Below are positions 1-12,306 of a stretch of 64,000 nt of DNA, piece by piece (within the stretch, counting starts at the first letter, position 1; every line of letters begins with the position of its first letter). Below the pieces are notes generated by a model that was given only the letters and a program-made list of their open reading frames with translations, had not been told where the DNA came from and did no database searches. The stretch lies in the NCBI GenBank assembly GCA_950295325.1, contig OX485803.1, forward strand, positions 69,767,554-69,831,553. The letters are read 5' to 3'. Position numbers and translations under genes: made by a program. Source of the stretch: Polytrichum commune. Its lineage: Eukaryota; Streptophyta; Polytrichopsida; Polytrichales; Polytrichaceae.

Positions 1-19
1 GCAATTTAGCGCTTGGAAT

Positions 20-565
20 TGCAATTCAAGTTGTCTTGGATGTACATGCGTTAATTCTATATGAGAGGATCAACAATGTCGTGGATTCTGCGATTTTGAG
101 GCTGGAGATAAGGCGTCTCAGAATCAAAATCCGGTAGCTAATGAATGTGTAAGTTGGATAAGGTTAATCGGTGAGTAGATAACCTAGAAAGTACATGATA
201 TATAATCACCAATTCACCTTATCCAACTTCCACACGCGTTAATTTCTGATTTTTTGATTTGAGAGATGACATATCTCCAACCTCAAAAGTGCAGGTTTAA
301 CATCATTATTGATTTTCACTTGTAGAACTAACGAGTGTACATTTAAGAGTGCTTGATCAACATTTTTGAGAGCTAAATAAGAACCACATTCACATGGCTA
401 TCACCTAGAAAATACATCAAGTGAATGCGGTTCCCATGTAGCTCTTGAGAATGCAAGTCAAGCACTCTTGAATGTACACCCGTTAGTTTTACATGAGAGG
501 ATTGACAATGTTGTGGAACCTGTGCTTTTGAGACTGGAGGTAAGGCATCTCGAGAAGTTGCGAAT
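20..565. repeat. Alternating inverted-repeat array
   Basis: An arm of about 100 bp occurs three times in alternating orientation: plus at about 34-130, reverse complement at about 245-355, plus again at about 464-560. The stretches between the arms (about 138-241 and 326-499) are themselves imperfect palindromes with similar centres containing acctagaaa. Seen directly by comparing the strands. It resembles foldback or MITE insertions stacked on each other. No coding frame is convincing here. Confidence 0.72.
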
Positions 566-1735
566 CTCTGGAATTTTTTTTATGTCCAGGAGCCCTTGCA
601 AGATGTAGTGTCAGGAACCTCTACATGTGGCGGTGGTTTTGTTGAATTGTGAGTATGATGATATATATGGAAGGTTGTATCAACCTTACAGATTGATACC
701 TGAGATTGTTTTTTTGAGGTCCTGGTTGGGGTCGAGGTAATTAGTCATTGCTTGATTGCTGTCGTGAGGGATATGGACCAAAGCTGATGACATGTGGTGG
801 TGTGATGTGATTGCAGACATCTTTTGGTACTGTAGGTCTTGTCGTCGGCACTGCATTGCTATCGTAAGTCCAAACCTTGTCTTTTCTGTGTTCTAGAGGT
901 GGGAGGTTTGTGCCTGCAAATCATTTTAATTGATCCATTCACCAATTAATTGCCGGGACATATAGATCATCTTATATAGGCCTGAACTTTGGAAATGGTA
1001 AAAAAATGACAAAGTACCATATTGTCAAGGATTTAAAACTTGGAAGTTTGAGAATCTGAATGTGGCTAAGAGTGAAGCTTAGACACCATATTGCTTAATC
1101 AACCTGAATCATTCATGGAGTCAGAAAATGTAAGTGATGAGCATTTAATGTTGAGTCAGTGGTGATGTGTACTCTACAGGGTGTAATATGTTTTCAGTGC
1201 TGACTCGACATTTAACTAGTGATTTATTCAACTTTGATTCAACTCAGAAATCAACCTCTTGGGTCTTGCAACTATAAAATAATAAACAAATGATTACGAC
1301 CCTATGTTGGTAGGCATTGATTCAATGTTGTAGTTTGATGTGATTGAATCAATGTGAAATCAATGTTGACATATGAATTCAGAGGTTTCTAATTCAAGTA
1401 TATTTGCCCATGTTCTGGGGTTGCTCTTCGGTGTTAGTATTTTACTGGTATTACTTGATTTAACTATACATGGGTTTCTCATACAGTGCTCTCTCAATGC
1501 ATGTTAACGGCATCAAGGGTTGTAATTTGAAAATGATGGCATGTTTGTGCTGTCATGCATAATGTGGCCATTTATAGTAAATTCAAGAAATAGCTATAGA
1601 TATGATGATGTATTGTTGACTTTGTTGTCAGAAAGTGAAGTCCGTATAAGTTTGCTTTTGATGGCATGACCATGTCAGTTTGCGATCGGGTGAGTATCCT
1701 CATTTGGCTCATGTCAATTCCACATAAGCTTTGGA
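566..1735. other. Noncoding stretch, nothing recognised
   Basis: AT-rich sequence with no persuasive reading frame, RNA gene or repeat boundary on either strand. Confidence 0.5.
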
Positions 1736-1866
1736 ACTCTTAAGTTTCCCCTAAAGTAATTTGTCCACAAGTTTTCTTAGAGTTTTGAATTGGAACTTGG
1801 AAGCAGTTATTTCTCGAACTCAACCAGTCATTTGTAACTAGCGTTTGGTTTATCCCGTTCATTGTT
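1736..1866 (+). repeat. Fragment of dispersed element R1
   Basis: Shares the block reading like cagttatttctcgaactc, with flanking sequence, with better-preserved copies at about 15,385-15,655 and 55,583-55,812. Only the 3' half is recognisable here, so it is an old, truncated copy. Confidence 0.55.
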
Positions 1867-1869
1867 GCA

Positions 1870-3643
1870 CACACATTCTCCGGACTGGCATCAAAGGTGT
1901 GTTGCGTACTTGGTGACAATTTGACAAACATTCAATGTCTTATTTTTTTGTTACCCCAAAACTTTGTTTTATGCAATATTTCTCTCTCGCTTCAAAGATT
2001 GTAATGCCACTCGTGAGCCTATAGATTGTTCTGGCATTTAGTTCAGTAATCCTATTCTGCAGCTGGCACCTTCACTTTAAGTTGTGATGAGATGAGTGAT
2101 ATTGCATACTATTGCTTGCAATGACAAACCCCACAATTACTTCCAAGGTAACGCATGGGTTGAAGCTTCCAGAATTTTTATCGAATTTGAGGTTGGGAAG
2201 TTCTAGTAGCACCTGCACGGGGGGATCACACCCTCTTACATTTTGTAACCACGTGCGATAATGGGGTATTTAATGGGGGGGTATTTATGCACCTCTTGCT
2301 ATTTTTTTCCTCCCTATTTGTAGATATAAAGTTGCTTTGACATATTTTTAAGCACCCTATGTTTATTTGTAATTTTTTAGAGAGACCAATTTTTAGCATC
2401 ATATATATTTTTTTATAAATTGTACAGGTACCAAATAATGAACAGAATACTATAGCATTGCAAAATCTACTATGTGAGCAACAAACGTTCCATACCATCC
2501 ATCTTGTCATTTAATCGGTTTCAATTAGTTATACCAATGCTAAAGCATTCAAAGTGTCATTCAAAACACAATCAATAACACTTGGAGTTTAGTTAAAAGA
2601 TTACCAATGAATATGGAGATGACAAAATGTACAAGCTAACATAGGCAAGTTGTAAACACGGATAGAATAAAACAAAAAATATAATCAATTGTCATAAAAC
2701 ATGAAAATTTTGCATAATTATCTACTCCAAAACAAAAGTTTGCATTCAATTAAAAAAAAATACACAAATTGAAAACATTTACTTTAATTGTGTTTACAAA
2801 CACATTTAACCTTGTACCAAATATTTACAATGTGAAGGGTTAGGATATAACTATGCACCCTCCAATACATGTCAAGGTACATATCAATATCCTCCACAAT
2901 GTCATGATAAGACAAAAAATTTGGAGAGATTTAACACCAATGATGACAGAGAACTAAAACTAATTGTTGGCATGAGACGGACATACCTCACGAGAGCGGA
3001 ACAAGCCGAATCTTTGGCGCTTGTGAAACACCCTGTGTGAATGTTGTGAATGCTATGGAGCAAAGAAAAAAGCTCCAAAAAATGTGTCTTACCTACCGCC
3101 TTTGTGCCACACTTCACCAATGCAAGACCTCCTACCCAAACACTTCACTGCCTTCACATCACTATGCTTGTCCAAACCCTAAGCAAACCCAAGGGCCGTT
3201 GAGAAGTCACAACATTCCTTCCCCCAAAAAAATCCACAATGTTTCTCTCCAATCTAACGCGTTTCATTCAAATTTGGACAAAATTTACACAATTCTTCAT
3301 CCAAGTAGTTAAACCCATAATTATTCTATTGATTCTACTACACACATTTGGGGGGATCCAATATCTATAATCCTATTTTTTTTCTACTGATTACTAAAAT
3401 GGAGGAATTATTCATCGCCTTATTTTACATATAAACATGTAGGGGACATATTTCCAAAGCTATGGTAGATCTAATGAATGTATAAATTTTACCCTCAACG
3501 AATTAAATTGACCCTATTTTTTATCTCACGTGGTTTCTAAAATTCCGATAGTCACCTCCCCGTGAGCACCTGTAAGTCACATATTTAGTGGCACTTGGTA
3601 TTTTATTGTCAAACATTATGGGCTAGGGGGTTTTAGTTCACGC
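1870..3643. other. Noncoding AT-rich stretch
   Basis: Only short chance frames and homopolymer runs are seen. No RNA gene or clear repeat was recognised. Confidence 0.45.
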
Positions 3644-4349
3644 ATGGCCGGAGGAGCGGATAGCAATGAGCAGAGCAACGAGGTTGAATCGTCTGCTACC
3701 CCCAGCAACAATGAGAGCGACAACAACGACAACAACAACAATGATAGTGATTCTCAAAGTGGGGAGACGGGGGCGCAGAGGAAGAGGGGTCCAAGCGGTC
3801 CACATGATGAGCCCAATGCGTACGAGGTTGACAGGCAACAAAGAATCAAGCGCAATACAGATGTTTTGAAAGAGCTGGGCGTAGCTAGCCTGGCAATTCA
3901 AATAAAGGCTGTGAAACTCAAAGGGAGGGAGTCGAAGGCCGTGACAATAGAGGAGCGGCGCACTGGTTCCAGCAAGTGCGTATGTGGGCCGTTGTGCCTG
4001 CCACCCTAAACCCTTTACCTAGTATGAATTGCATTTGCATTGCAAGGAGAATGGCAGAAGTCCTTCGTTGCCGCACTGCACCTCCGCACATGAGATATTG
4101 AGGTCCGTTCCCAATTTGCCGATTGAGCATGTGAAAGAGGTATTCCAAAGAATTGCTAGAATGCCACAAATATGGAGTGTTGTTTTGGACCGCATGGCAT
4201 GGCTATTGTCTGACATGTTTGAGGACTTCAAGGACGTCTTTCTTTCATACAGAGAAGGGCGAAGACCCAATTACGAGGCTTCTAAATCGCAGTGCGAACC
4301 TCTTGCCAGGGGTCATGTGACTAGATCCATTGCCAAAGTAGGGAAGTAG
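3644..4349 (+). pseudogene. Decayed hypothetical gene, acidic N-terminus
   Basis: I do not recognise the family with certainty. The first frame (3644-4009) starts MAGGADSNEQ and has an Asn/Asp/Ser-rich low-complexity region. A conserved-looking helix follows, with the pattern Arg-x2-Arg-Ile-x-x-Asn-x3-Leu-x2-Leu-Gly. The coherent reading then moves to another frame near 3970, with a Cys/His-rich segment (CACH), and hits a stop at about 4020. It continues to 4349 with a charged, helix-like segment. One frame change plus one nonsense codon suggest a pseudogene, or a gene whose introns I cannot place. The helix pattern resembles motifs in plant DNA-binding or transposon-associated proteins (inference, weak). 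Confidence 0.4.
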
Positions 4350-4514
4350 GGCGAACGCAAGGAAACGTGCGAAGAAGAGGACACCAATGAGAGGACGCAG
4401 TCTGACGAAGAGCGCACAGCGGGCCCGATTCATCAACTTCCATCAAAGGTGCATAATCCTTATCGCACAGGTCCAAATCATTGCGTCATGTTTGTAAGAA
4501 CACTCAATGTTTTA

Positions 4515-4680
4515 GAGTATATGACTAAGAGTAATAATCTTCTCTTATGATATAACTAGTAATAGTCATTTTCTTCGATAACGTGAGTACCAGTAGTCAT
4601 TCTTACTGAAGAGATGACTAGCAGTAGACATTCGCACCGACGATGTCACTAGTAGTGGTCATTCTCACCATAGATATGGT
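4515..4680. repeat. Degenerate ~31-bp minisatellite
   Basis: About five units of roughly 31-32 bp follow one another, each with a core like actagtagtcattct. Units differ at several positions, so the array is old. No gene overlaps it. Confidence 0.6.
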
Positions 4681-4959
4681 ACTTTAAGGAACTTAGTGCA
4701 TTGAAGAATACCATGGCTAGTCACGCAGTTTATCTCCGATTATGGTTGTGGGCTGACTTGTGCATTGTTAATGTGTGAAAGGAGAACGTTGTCGTGCAAG
4801 AAATTGTTTAATATGTAAATATATTATGAAATGGTTAAAGAGCAGGGTTTAAAAAAAATAAAAATAAAAATATAGACAAAAAGGAAGGGAGAGATCAGAG
4901 GAATAAAGGGAGAAGAGAAAAAACCGTGGTTATAACCATGAAATTTGGAGTCTCTGCGT

Positions 4960-5135
4960 CTTCTCACATGCTCAGGGGGTAGGTGGCGCCAACTGATAGT
5001 TACCTGCCTAGTTTTCACCAGCAGTGCCAAGTCACGTGGCCATTCGTCCGCTTATACATGTCCAAAGGGTTTCGAACCCAGACCAGTGCTATGGTGCTTG
5101 GAGCACTTTACCAGTTGGACTTCCGCGGCTTGTGT
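4960..5135 (-). mobile_element. tRNA-derived SINE-like sequence
   Basis: On the minus strand, 5043-5125 resembles a tRNA. There is a B-box-like gggttcgaaac, an A-box-like aactggtaaagtgct upstream of it, and tRNA-like spacing. The cloverleaf is imperfect, and about 70 bp of non-tRNA sequence follows on the 3' side. A retroposed tRNA-related SINE or tRNA pseudogene is more likely than a working tRNA. No target-site duplication was identified. Confidence 0.42.
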
Positions 5136-5576
5136 TTATCACAGCATGCTGAAGGGATTTATATCCCCATCCATTGTTTATACTTTATTTATTTTATATT
5201 TATTTGAATGGATTTTTATTAGAAGAAATAATCACATCTTTTGAAGAAACTTTAAAATGACGTTTTCTTGCTAGAAAATATTTATGTTATAAGAAGAAAT
5301 ACCATTTTAAAACTTCACTAGTTTGATATACTTATTTTGATTTTTTTTTAACATGTCGAATTGGAGAGTTTTTTTTTAGTCTCAAGATGAAAAACTTCAA
5401 CCAGAGCTTACGCTGGACTTTTTTTTCTATATCAACTGCCGATTCCTATTTTTTTGTCACTTACTCCTGCACCATTGCATAAGCGTCCACAAGAAGAAGT
5501 TGAGCCTTTTCGGCCGTCAAAGCAACCTTATGTGGAGCAGTGATGATACAGAAATCTTCAACAAGATGCTCGTACA

Positions 5577-5804
5577 TTGGTGATTTTGTTGCAGGTTGGG
5601 TGTGTTAAACTTGACACTCGAAATATGAAATTTGGAGGAATGTTTGAAGGCTTAAATGATGATCAATATTCTTTTTGTCTTAGATCTGTCAAAGAAAGTC
5701 GCGGCCATCAACATTGGCTAGAAGGTCCAGTTAATCCTTTGACTAAGGCTGATCGTGTAGACTACGTTGCACTTATTCTTCGACGCATCTTCAAGTTCTT
5801 GTAG
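5577..5804 (+). CDS. Short hypothetical frame, possible exon
   Basis: A 75-codon open frame of mixed, protein-like composition, with the segment WLEGPVNPLTKADRVDY. An acceptor-like ttttgttgcag lies just inside its 5' end, so this may be the last exon of a decayed gene. I do not recognise the family. The only evidence is frame length and the splice-like signal. Confidence 0.2.
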   Translation: MVILLQVGCVKLDTRNMKFGGMFEGLNDDQYSFCLRSVKESRGHQHWLEGPVNPLTKADRVDYVALILRRIFKFL

Positions 5805-7062
5805 TTGGAGTAAAATTCCTCTTGGAATTCTTTTCAACATCTTTTAGACATAAATTTGATGTTATACGTTTAGATTTTAATTTTTTTAAACTTCATCTTG
5901 TATATTTGAAGTTTGGTAAATGAAAGATAGAAATAATTTACCATTTTGGTTGATTTTTGATGCATTATGACTAATATTAAGGACAAATAAGGCTGAAGTA
6001 AGCTAATGGGGGTTAGCCAATGACTAGTTGAAGCCCATGTGACATAGGTTTGGGCTATTGTTGACTTTGGGAGGAGGCTAAGGGCTCGGGCCCCTTCTCT
6101 CCTCAAAGGGGGTTGAATTTTGAGATGTGTAGTGTGTGGAAAGCGAGAGCTCAATTTGTACTACAAATTTTTTTATAAGATTTTAGGAATTTGTACATCT
6201 TATTGGTGTTTTTCCAAAATAATATAACACGCTCTATTTTGACTTTGTATGTGATTTCTATGAGTGTTAGAGTGGAATAATGTTTGATGTGAAGAAAATT
6301 TGAAGACCGAGACTTTAAAAGCTTGTAGAAAATTCTTTATAGTATTTTTGTTTATGATATCTGAGCAAGTGAAGTGTTATTGTATCAACTCTCTACGGAA
6401 ATTTATAATTCATGATTTAGAGTGCTGAAGAGAGAGTTATGGTTTTCAAGATAAAAGGGTGTTGAGCTGCCAATCAGATTCAAGAGTGAAAGTGTGTACC
6501 AACTTCAACAGAGCATATAAAACGTTTTGTATAGATTCTGAAGATGAGTTTGGAGAGAACCTATATGATGTTGTTAGCTTTCTAAAAAGCTATCACTTGG
6601 TGTTGGCAAACCTTATATGAAATCAAAGCGCCCTGTGAAGTGAAGGGATGTGCAGCTTATACTAAATTTGGAAGTATGACCTTTGATGAGCTATGGACCT
6701 TGGACAGTACCTTACTAACTTTTCATTTATCTTGTATTTTGTTAAGCACTTTGTTAGCTTTCTAAAATGCTAAAACATTCTTGATTTGAAATTATTATGC
6801 TAATTTGGTGATTATGCAAAGTTTGACTATAATTTTACAGAGAGATCCGGGATTTTAAAGGTATGTACAAGACTTATACGGGTTTGTATATATGATGTAT
6901 TTAAGGATGAATATTTCTTACATTATCCTTGTCTCCCATGTCTTAAGCCAAAACTAATCGTAGCTGGAAATTCAATATTTTCCCAAAGCAAAGACTTCTC
7001 TACCCGACATTTGGTGCTTTCACTGAGAGGTGCTTTGGGACATCGGTTTTGGTTGAGACAAG
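5805..7062 (+). other. Noncoding leader upstream of gag-like gene
   Basis: No coding frame. Near 7000-7030 the sequence runs cccgaca followed by tttggtgctttcactgaga. This resembles the LTR end and primer-binding or leader segment that precedes gag in plant Ty3-type elements (family knowledge). An LTR ending at about 7009 is plausible, but I could not find its matching 5' boundary, so the LTR is probably truncated or too diverged. Confidence 0.4.
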
Positions 7063-8976
7063 ATGGGAGACATGGCCAATGATGTGGAGTTTGGAGGTGG
7101 TTCTGGGGAGCCTGGCCATGGTTCAAATCTTGCTGGAGAGTTTTTGAGAGCTATGCAGATGTTGATGGATCATCAATCTGCTAATGCTACTGGGCAAGAG
7201 GCTACCAAAGCATTGAGGGGCATGAGGGAACTCAAGGTAGAGATGAGTGCCCTTAAGAGGGATCAGAGGCCAAAAACCTCGGGGCCTTCAACGGGGCAAA
7301 GGGATTTTGTGGTGAGATGCATTTGGTGTGATGATCCCAATCACAAACGTGGTGATTGTGGATCATATGCAGATGCTATGAAGAGCGGCATTACTACTCT
7401 CAAAGAAGGAAGAATTAGAGATGCTGCAACAAATGAACATTTTCAAACTAATTTTGGGAAGGGAGGCATGAAGAGGTTGATGGAAGAAAAGTTGGGAATG
7501 AGCAATTCTTCACGTTGAAAGGAAACAGAGACCTACATGATTGGAGTTGATTTTAACACAACCCAAACTTCTACATATGCATATAAAGAGGTGATGGTCA
7601 GGGGAGCACAAACCATTAGAAGGTTGACTAGGTGGGATGATCCAGTTAGTGCTACTACCATCAGAGCTTATTTGATGAGTGAGAATAGGGAAAATGAATC
7701 CCATGATGCATCAGTGGAAGTAAAGAGGGTAGGGTTGTTGATGAAAGTGAGTATGAAGGGCCTGCAAATAAGAGGAAACCATCAAGCAGTAGAGATACGT
7801 CTTCAAAAGAAGGACCAACGACCAATACAAGGCAAACGCAAGAGTTACCGCCATATCCAGGTGAGAATACAACTTTATCCAAAGACAAACGAGAAGAAAG
7901 AATGGGCAACAAGAAGGGAAAAGGGAAGGAGGATGAAGCTAAGGGTAAGGGTAAGACACTAGCTTATAAACTCCAATCCGATATTGAATCTTCAGTGGAC
8001 ATGAAGGGCATTTTGGAAGAGAGAATTATGGATGCCAAGATAGAGTTTACTCTCAGAGAGGCTCTTGGCATAGCAAAGAAAAATTTCCACGAACTTATCA
8101 TTGTTGTGATCAAGAGAAAGAGGCAAATGACAGCTGATACAGTGATGACAAGGGCATTGAATATTTTGATGTGTAAAGAAGAAGAAGAGGAGATTGGACA
8201 AGTGTTTGCCTTGAGCTGTGATAATGCAGGGAATGATGACCAAACCAAAGGGCAGAGACTTATCTCTCATGGAATCTAAGTTACAAAGGTTGATATCATG
8301 GAAGGTTTTAAGTGATGAGTTGGAGGATGAAGTGTTGCAAATGCTTTTGTGTGATGGAGTGGTTGACACAAAAGAAAGAAATAATTCTACCAAGAATCAA
8401 AAGGAAATTATCACAACGAAAGCCAAGGTTTTACGATGTGGAGCTGACAAGTCATGGGGGCATGATAGTGAAGCCTTGGTAGCATTTACACATCCATTAT
8501 GGGCAAGAGCTACCACAAAGACACGTGTAAAGATTGGAGATATTGAAGAGCCAATCTTAGCATTGGTGGATCATGGCTTAGAGGTCAACATTTTATCCTG
8601 AAAGATTTATGAAAAAAGAAAATGGCCAATTGACACCAATCATGGATGGGTATTGAAAGCTGCCAACAATGAAAGAGGTAACTTTTATGGAGCATGTCCA
8701 CCAGTGGCCATAAAAATTGGTGATGTGGAGGTGGAGAAAAATTTATTTGTGCAAAATCAAGGAAGTTATCCAATCATATTAGGACAGCCATATATCACTG
8801 CAATAAGGATGGAGACCAAAGTATTGGATGATGGCTCACATTATGCCAGAATTTGCAGCCATGATGGTATGAGATCAGTCCAATTTCTTACAGTTAGACC
8901 AAATCATGAGAGGCATAGAGACAGATTCAGGGAAACTCCCATGGACTATGCCCATGAGGATTTTCTGGATTTCTAA
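7063..8976 (+). pseudogene. Retroelement gag-protease pseudogene
   Basis: The reading starts MGDMANDVEF and includes one CCHC zinc knuckle (CIWCDDPNHKRGDC, spacing CX2CX4HX4C) near 7318-7360, as in retroelement Gag. The C-terminal half contains a retropepsin-like core, ALVDHGLEVNILS, then about 60 residues later ILGQPYI, as in aspartic proteases of LTR elements. The active-site triad reads Asp-His-Gly instead of Asp-Ser/Thr-Gly. It is broken by a stop at 7516-7518, frame changes near 7725-7740 and 8250, and a stop at 8599-8601 just after the active-site loop. No reverse transcriptase or integrase follows, so this is a truncated, decayed Gag-Pro remnant. Confidence 0.8.
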
Positions 8977-10560
8977 ATTGCACACGTGGAGTATGGGGTG
9001 TCACGGGTGCAAAGAAATCATCTATTGTTGCAAACCCCAATGTTACGTCTAAGAGGTGAAACTTGTAATAAAAAAACCTCTAGTATTCTAGGCAAATGCA
9101 CTTCAATATTTATTAATGAAATCATAGAAGACTCTTACATCCATTGGATGTAACTCGTACAATTGGTTCCTAATGGCCTTATCAACTAACATGAGCCAAT
9201 TGGGCCATTATGAGACAATCATTTTGTCACAATTGATGAGATCTTCCATATTACAATTGATTATTTGCATGGTTATATATCTACATTGCCAAGAAAAAAA
9301 ATATCTTTGAAGCCCTATGTATATTTTGTACACCATATTCATATTTGAAATTTTTTTTTGTGTTACGTTGTCAGGTAGAGAGGGGTCCGCTTTGGGAAAG
9401 CACTGGGCTTTTGGCTGCAACTAGATTTGCTTGCCGGACCTTCGAATCTTCTTGTCTTCAAAAGTCTCGGTCTTCAGTTTCTTCAAACTTCAAACTCTTT
9501 TCCGTTGGCCTATCCTGTTGCGGCTCTAAACGGGTTAAGGGTAAGGGTAGGATGATAAGAAAACACAGGCCTCGGACGGGTAAACAGGACGTCAGATCAC
9601 GAGCCGACGTCCGACAGATTGGCTCCTAAACTTTCAAACCCACGGTGACCAGAAATCGCGCCTCACCAATGGGAACAACAGCATACAACCTTGTGAGTCA
9701 TCAATCCCACTTCGTTGTCACAAACACGAAATGAGGCTTTTATGGTTTCCCACAAAAACCCGCAACAATTTTACGATGCAAAAAAAATCAAGTACAACTA
9801 GCCTCCAAATCCGGCTTGGAATCACAAAAAAAAATGACAACGAACCACAAGCCACAACACACTTGAATCTTGGAAAATCTTCAAGTCTTCAAATCTTCAT
9901 ATGCACACCAAATTGATCGAATCATATTTTTACAAAAAAACTAACGATAAGTGCTACACTTCCTCAAGGTTTGTTGCAAACAAAAGACTTGTCCGTCTTC
10001 TATGGTCGGTCGAAGTCTCAGCCCTTCTTTGCAAGAGCCAACAGACCTCCCTCCATTCAAACTAGGACAACTTTTGTTTTTTTTTCTAACTTCCATTCAA
10101 GCAAGTGATCACTCTCGAGAAAACAACACCATGAAACGCAACTTCTGCTTTTTTATTTATTTCAAGATTCTCATAAAATCCACTCATATGCCATGAGCTT
10201 CCAACAACAACAAAAAAACTCTCCTCTCTCCAACCTCTTCTCTCCCTCTGAGTCTTCTCTCAAACTACACATGTGAGATAAGCCCAAAAATCCTCCTCTT
10301 ATTCTCATCACATGGCTTCTAATTATCCATTAATCTAAAAATAAACTAATGATAAAACTAGAAGTAAGACTAAAAGAGATAAGCTAAGAGTAAACTAAGA
10401 GTAAAAAAGAGAGATAACATTAAAAGGGTATACAAAAAGTCACTAAGAATAAAAAGGTAATCTATTTCTATTCCCTTTTACTTTCCTCCAAATCAAAGAA
10501 TCACAATCCAACACAAAATAAGTACACATCTATATAGTGTACGCATTTACATTACGACAA
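8977..10560. other. Noncoding stretch
   Basis: No convincing gene. A short ttacgtctaagaggtgaaa at about 9043 matches the start of the dispersed repeat at 10,561, and may be a terminal fragment of the same family. The rest is unrecognised. Confidence 0.4.
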
Positions 10561-12115
10561 CGTCTAAGAGGTGAAAAATGTTCACCAATTCCACGCAAAA
10601 TTTAGATATTGAATCACACACACACACACACACAATAACAAAAGGGGGGAAAAAAATTATGGAATTTTTGATCCACTATTTTCCCATAAGTTTTTCCCAA
10701 GTATTTCAAATTGCCATCTATTGCCACTAGAAAACAAGAACAAACAAAATTGATTTGCATCTCCATCTGCCGTTTCAAAATTGATCATCTAGACAAGAAT
10801 CAAAGTCTTAAGTTTGGAATTTAAATATATCAAATGTTATACTCAGCATTTATGGTACTTAATAAACATGAACCTACTAGACGATTTCAAGCGGATAGAT
10901 TTTGGAAAACCCCGGCTTTATTGATTGTAGAAAGACATGATTAATGATATCATGAACAACAAGGAAAACTACCATAGAGTAACATTTGCTTAACACTTAA
11001 AATGTCAAGAGCTAATTTTCACGTTGGATTGAACATGATCAACGTGGATATGATATGTGGCAAAATTTATTCAAACAAATAATAATTTTGCGTTGAATCA
11101 AATATCACCGTAAACACAGTCTTATCAATGAGTAACTTAGTGTCCATGATTAAGATTTGCCTTTGAAGCGGTTAATCAAAGTGAATAATGTCAATTTGTT
11201 GCTTGCATGGGAATCCCCCAATCACTCAACATGGCGTCAACCGACATACAAACCAACCTAGAGGATGGACAAGAACCAACGAAGTTCTTGGGCTACTCTA
11301 ATGATATGTGTATGAGTGAAGCTTAGGACAAATTTTGGCCAAGTATGGAGATATTTTGAGGAGAAATGGAATGGTTTCCAGTAATTCAAAAGGAAGAATC
11401 AATGACTGACTCAAGGAGATATTAGCTAACGGTAGATCATCTTTTTAAAAGTGTCAAACAAGGGTATGGACACTTGTGGGAGTGTTTGCCGAGAACGACC
11501 GAGCAAGTCGCGTATCACTACAATCAAGGAGGGTTTCTTCACAAACTTGTACTTCACACAAGTGATGGTACCATAGAGATACCATGATCACAAGCATCCT
11601 AAACCATTTATTAATTACTTTTATAGCATTTGGTCGCGTGTGAAAAAATGGTTCCAAGATGCACCGTATAAGGTAGACTCGCCTAAATTCAACACATCAA
11701 TCATTTGGACAGGTATATTTGAGTGGTATGTGGTTAGGTGTGGATCTAAGAATGGATACCAAAATAACACGTGTTTAAAAAAAGATTAGAGCATATGCTC
11801 AAAATATGTTAATCATTCTAAGTTCGATGATCAACGTGAATGGGAGGGGGACTTCTATGACCACCTAACGAGTACGAGAGTCTTCACTCTAATCACATAT
11901 GAGCTCTGAATTTTTTTGAGACAAATGAGTACATCCACGACTTGGATTTGCTAATCATCTCGCACTAGTTGGGTGTTTGCTTTCCTATGAGAAGTGGGTG
12001 CAGAGAGAGAAGTATCCAAATAACACACATCTACCTTATGTGGAAGATGGTCACACTTCAACCAAGTGCAAGGAGATAGCAAGTTATTGTTGGATATTTG
12101 TTATGTTTTCGTAGA

Positions 12116-12306
12116 GTGATGCGGTCATACCAAGGCTACTACACGAGATCCCATCAGAACTCTGAAGTTAAGCGCCTTTGGGCCGGAATAGTATTGGGAT
12201 GGGTGACCTCCCGGGAAGTCCCGGTGCTGCATCCATCTTTTCCTCTATGAACGGACACTTTATTCACACGGGCCCCTTGACAAGGCATTGGAGTTTCAAT
12301 TTCTTT
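12116..12306 (+). mobile_element. 5S rRNA-derived SINE (SINE3-like)
   Basis: A 191-bp insertion flanked by perfect 11-bp direct repeats gttttcgtaga (12,105-12,115 and 12,307-12,317). The related repeat copy at 44,480-44,490 has this 11-mer once and no insertion, so the boundaries are set by an empty site. The first ~120 bp are 5S rRNA-like with a well-preserved internal promoter. The last ~70 bp are unrelated and end in a T-rich run. Structure and duplication fit a retroposed 5S-headed SINE rather than a stray 5S gene. A 5S-like transcript with 3' readthrough, copied once, is the alternative. Confidence 0.82.
12117..12235 (+). rRNA. 5S rRNA-like head of the SINE
   Basis: About 119 bp align to plant 5S rRNA from the start (gcggtcatacc) through the conserved catcagaac core and the A-box region (aagttaagcg). 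They continue through the C-box (gggatgggtgacctcc) to the 3' end (ggtgctgcatcc). Several substitutions in the helices make it a derived copy, not a standard array gene. No tandem 5S array surrounds it. It may keep RNA polymerase III promoter activity, because the internal control region is nearly intact. Confidence 0.8.

Noticed and set aside
4515-4680. CRISPR array
   Set aside because: Units are degenerate, directly adjacent and have no unique equal-length spacers; the genome is eukaryotic.
5043-5125. Functional tRNA gene on minus strand
   Set aside because: Arms do not form a clean cloverleaf, and extra sequence continues beyond it. SINE or pseudogene is more likely.
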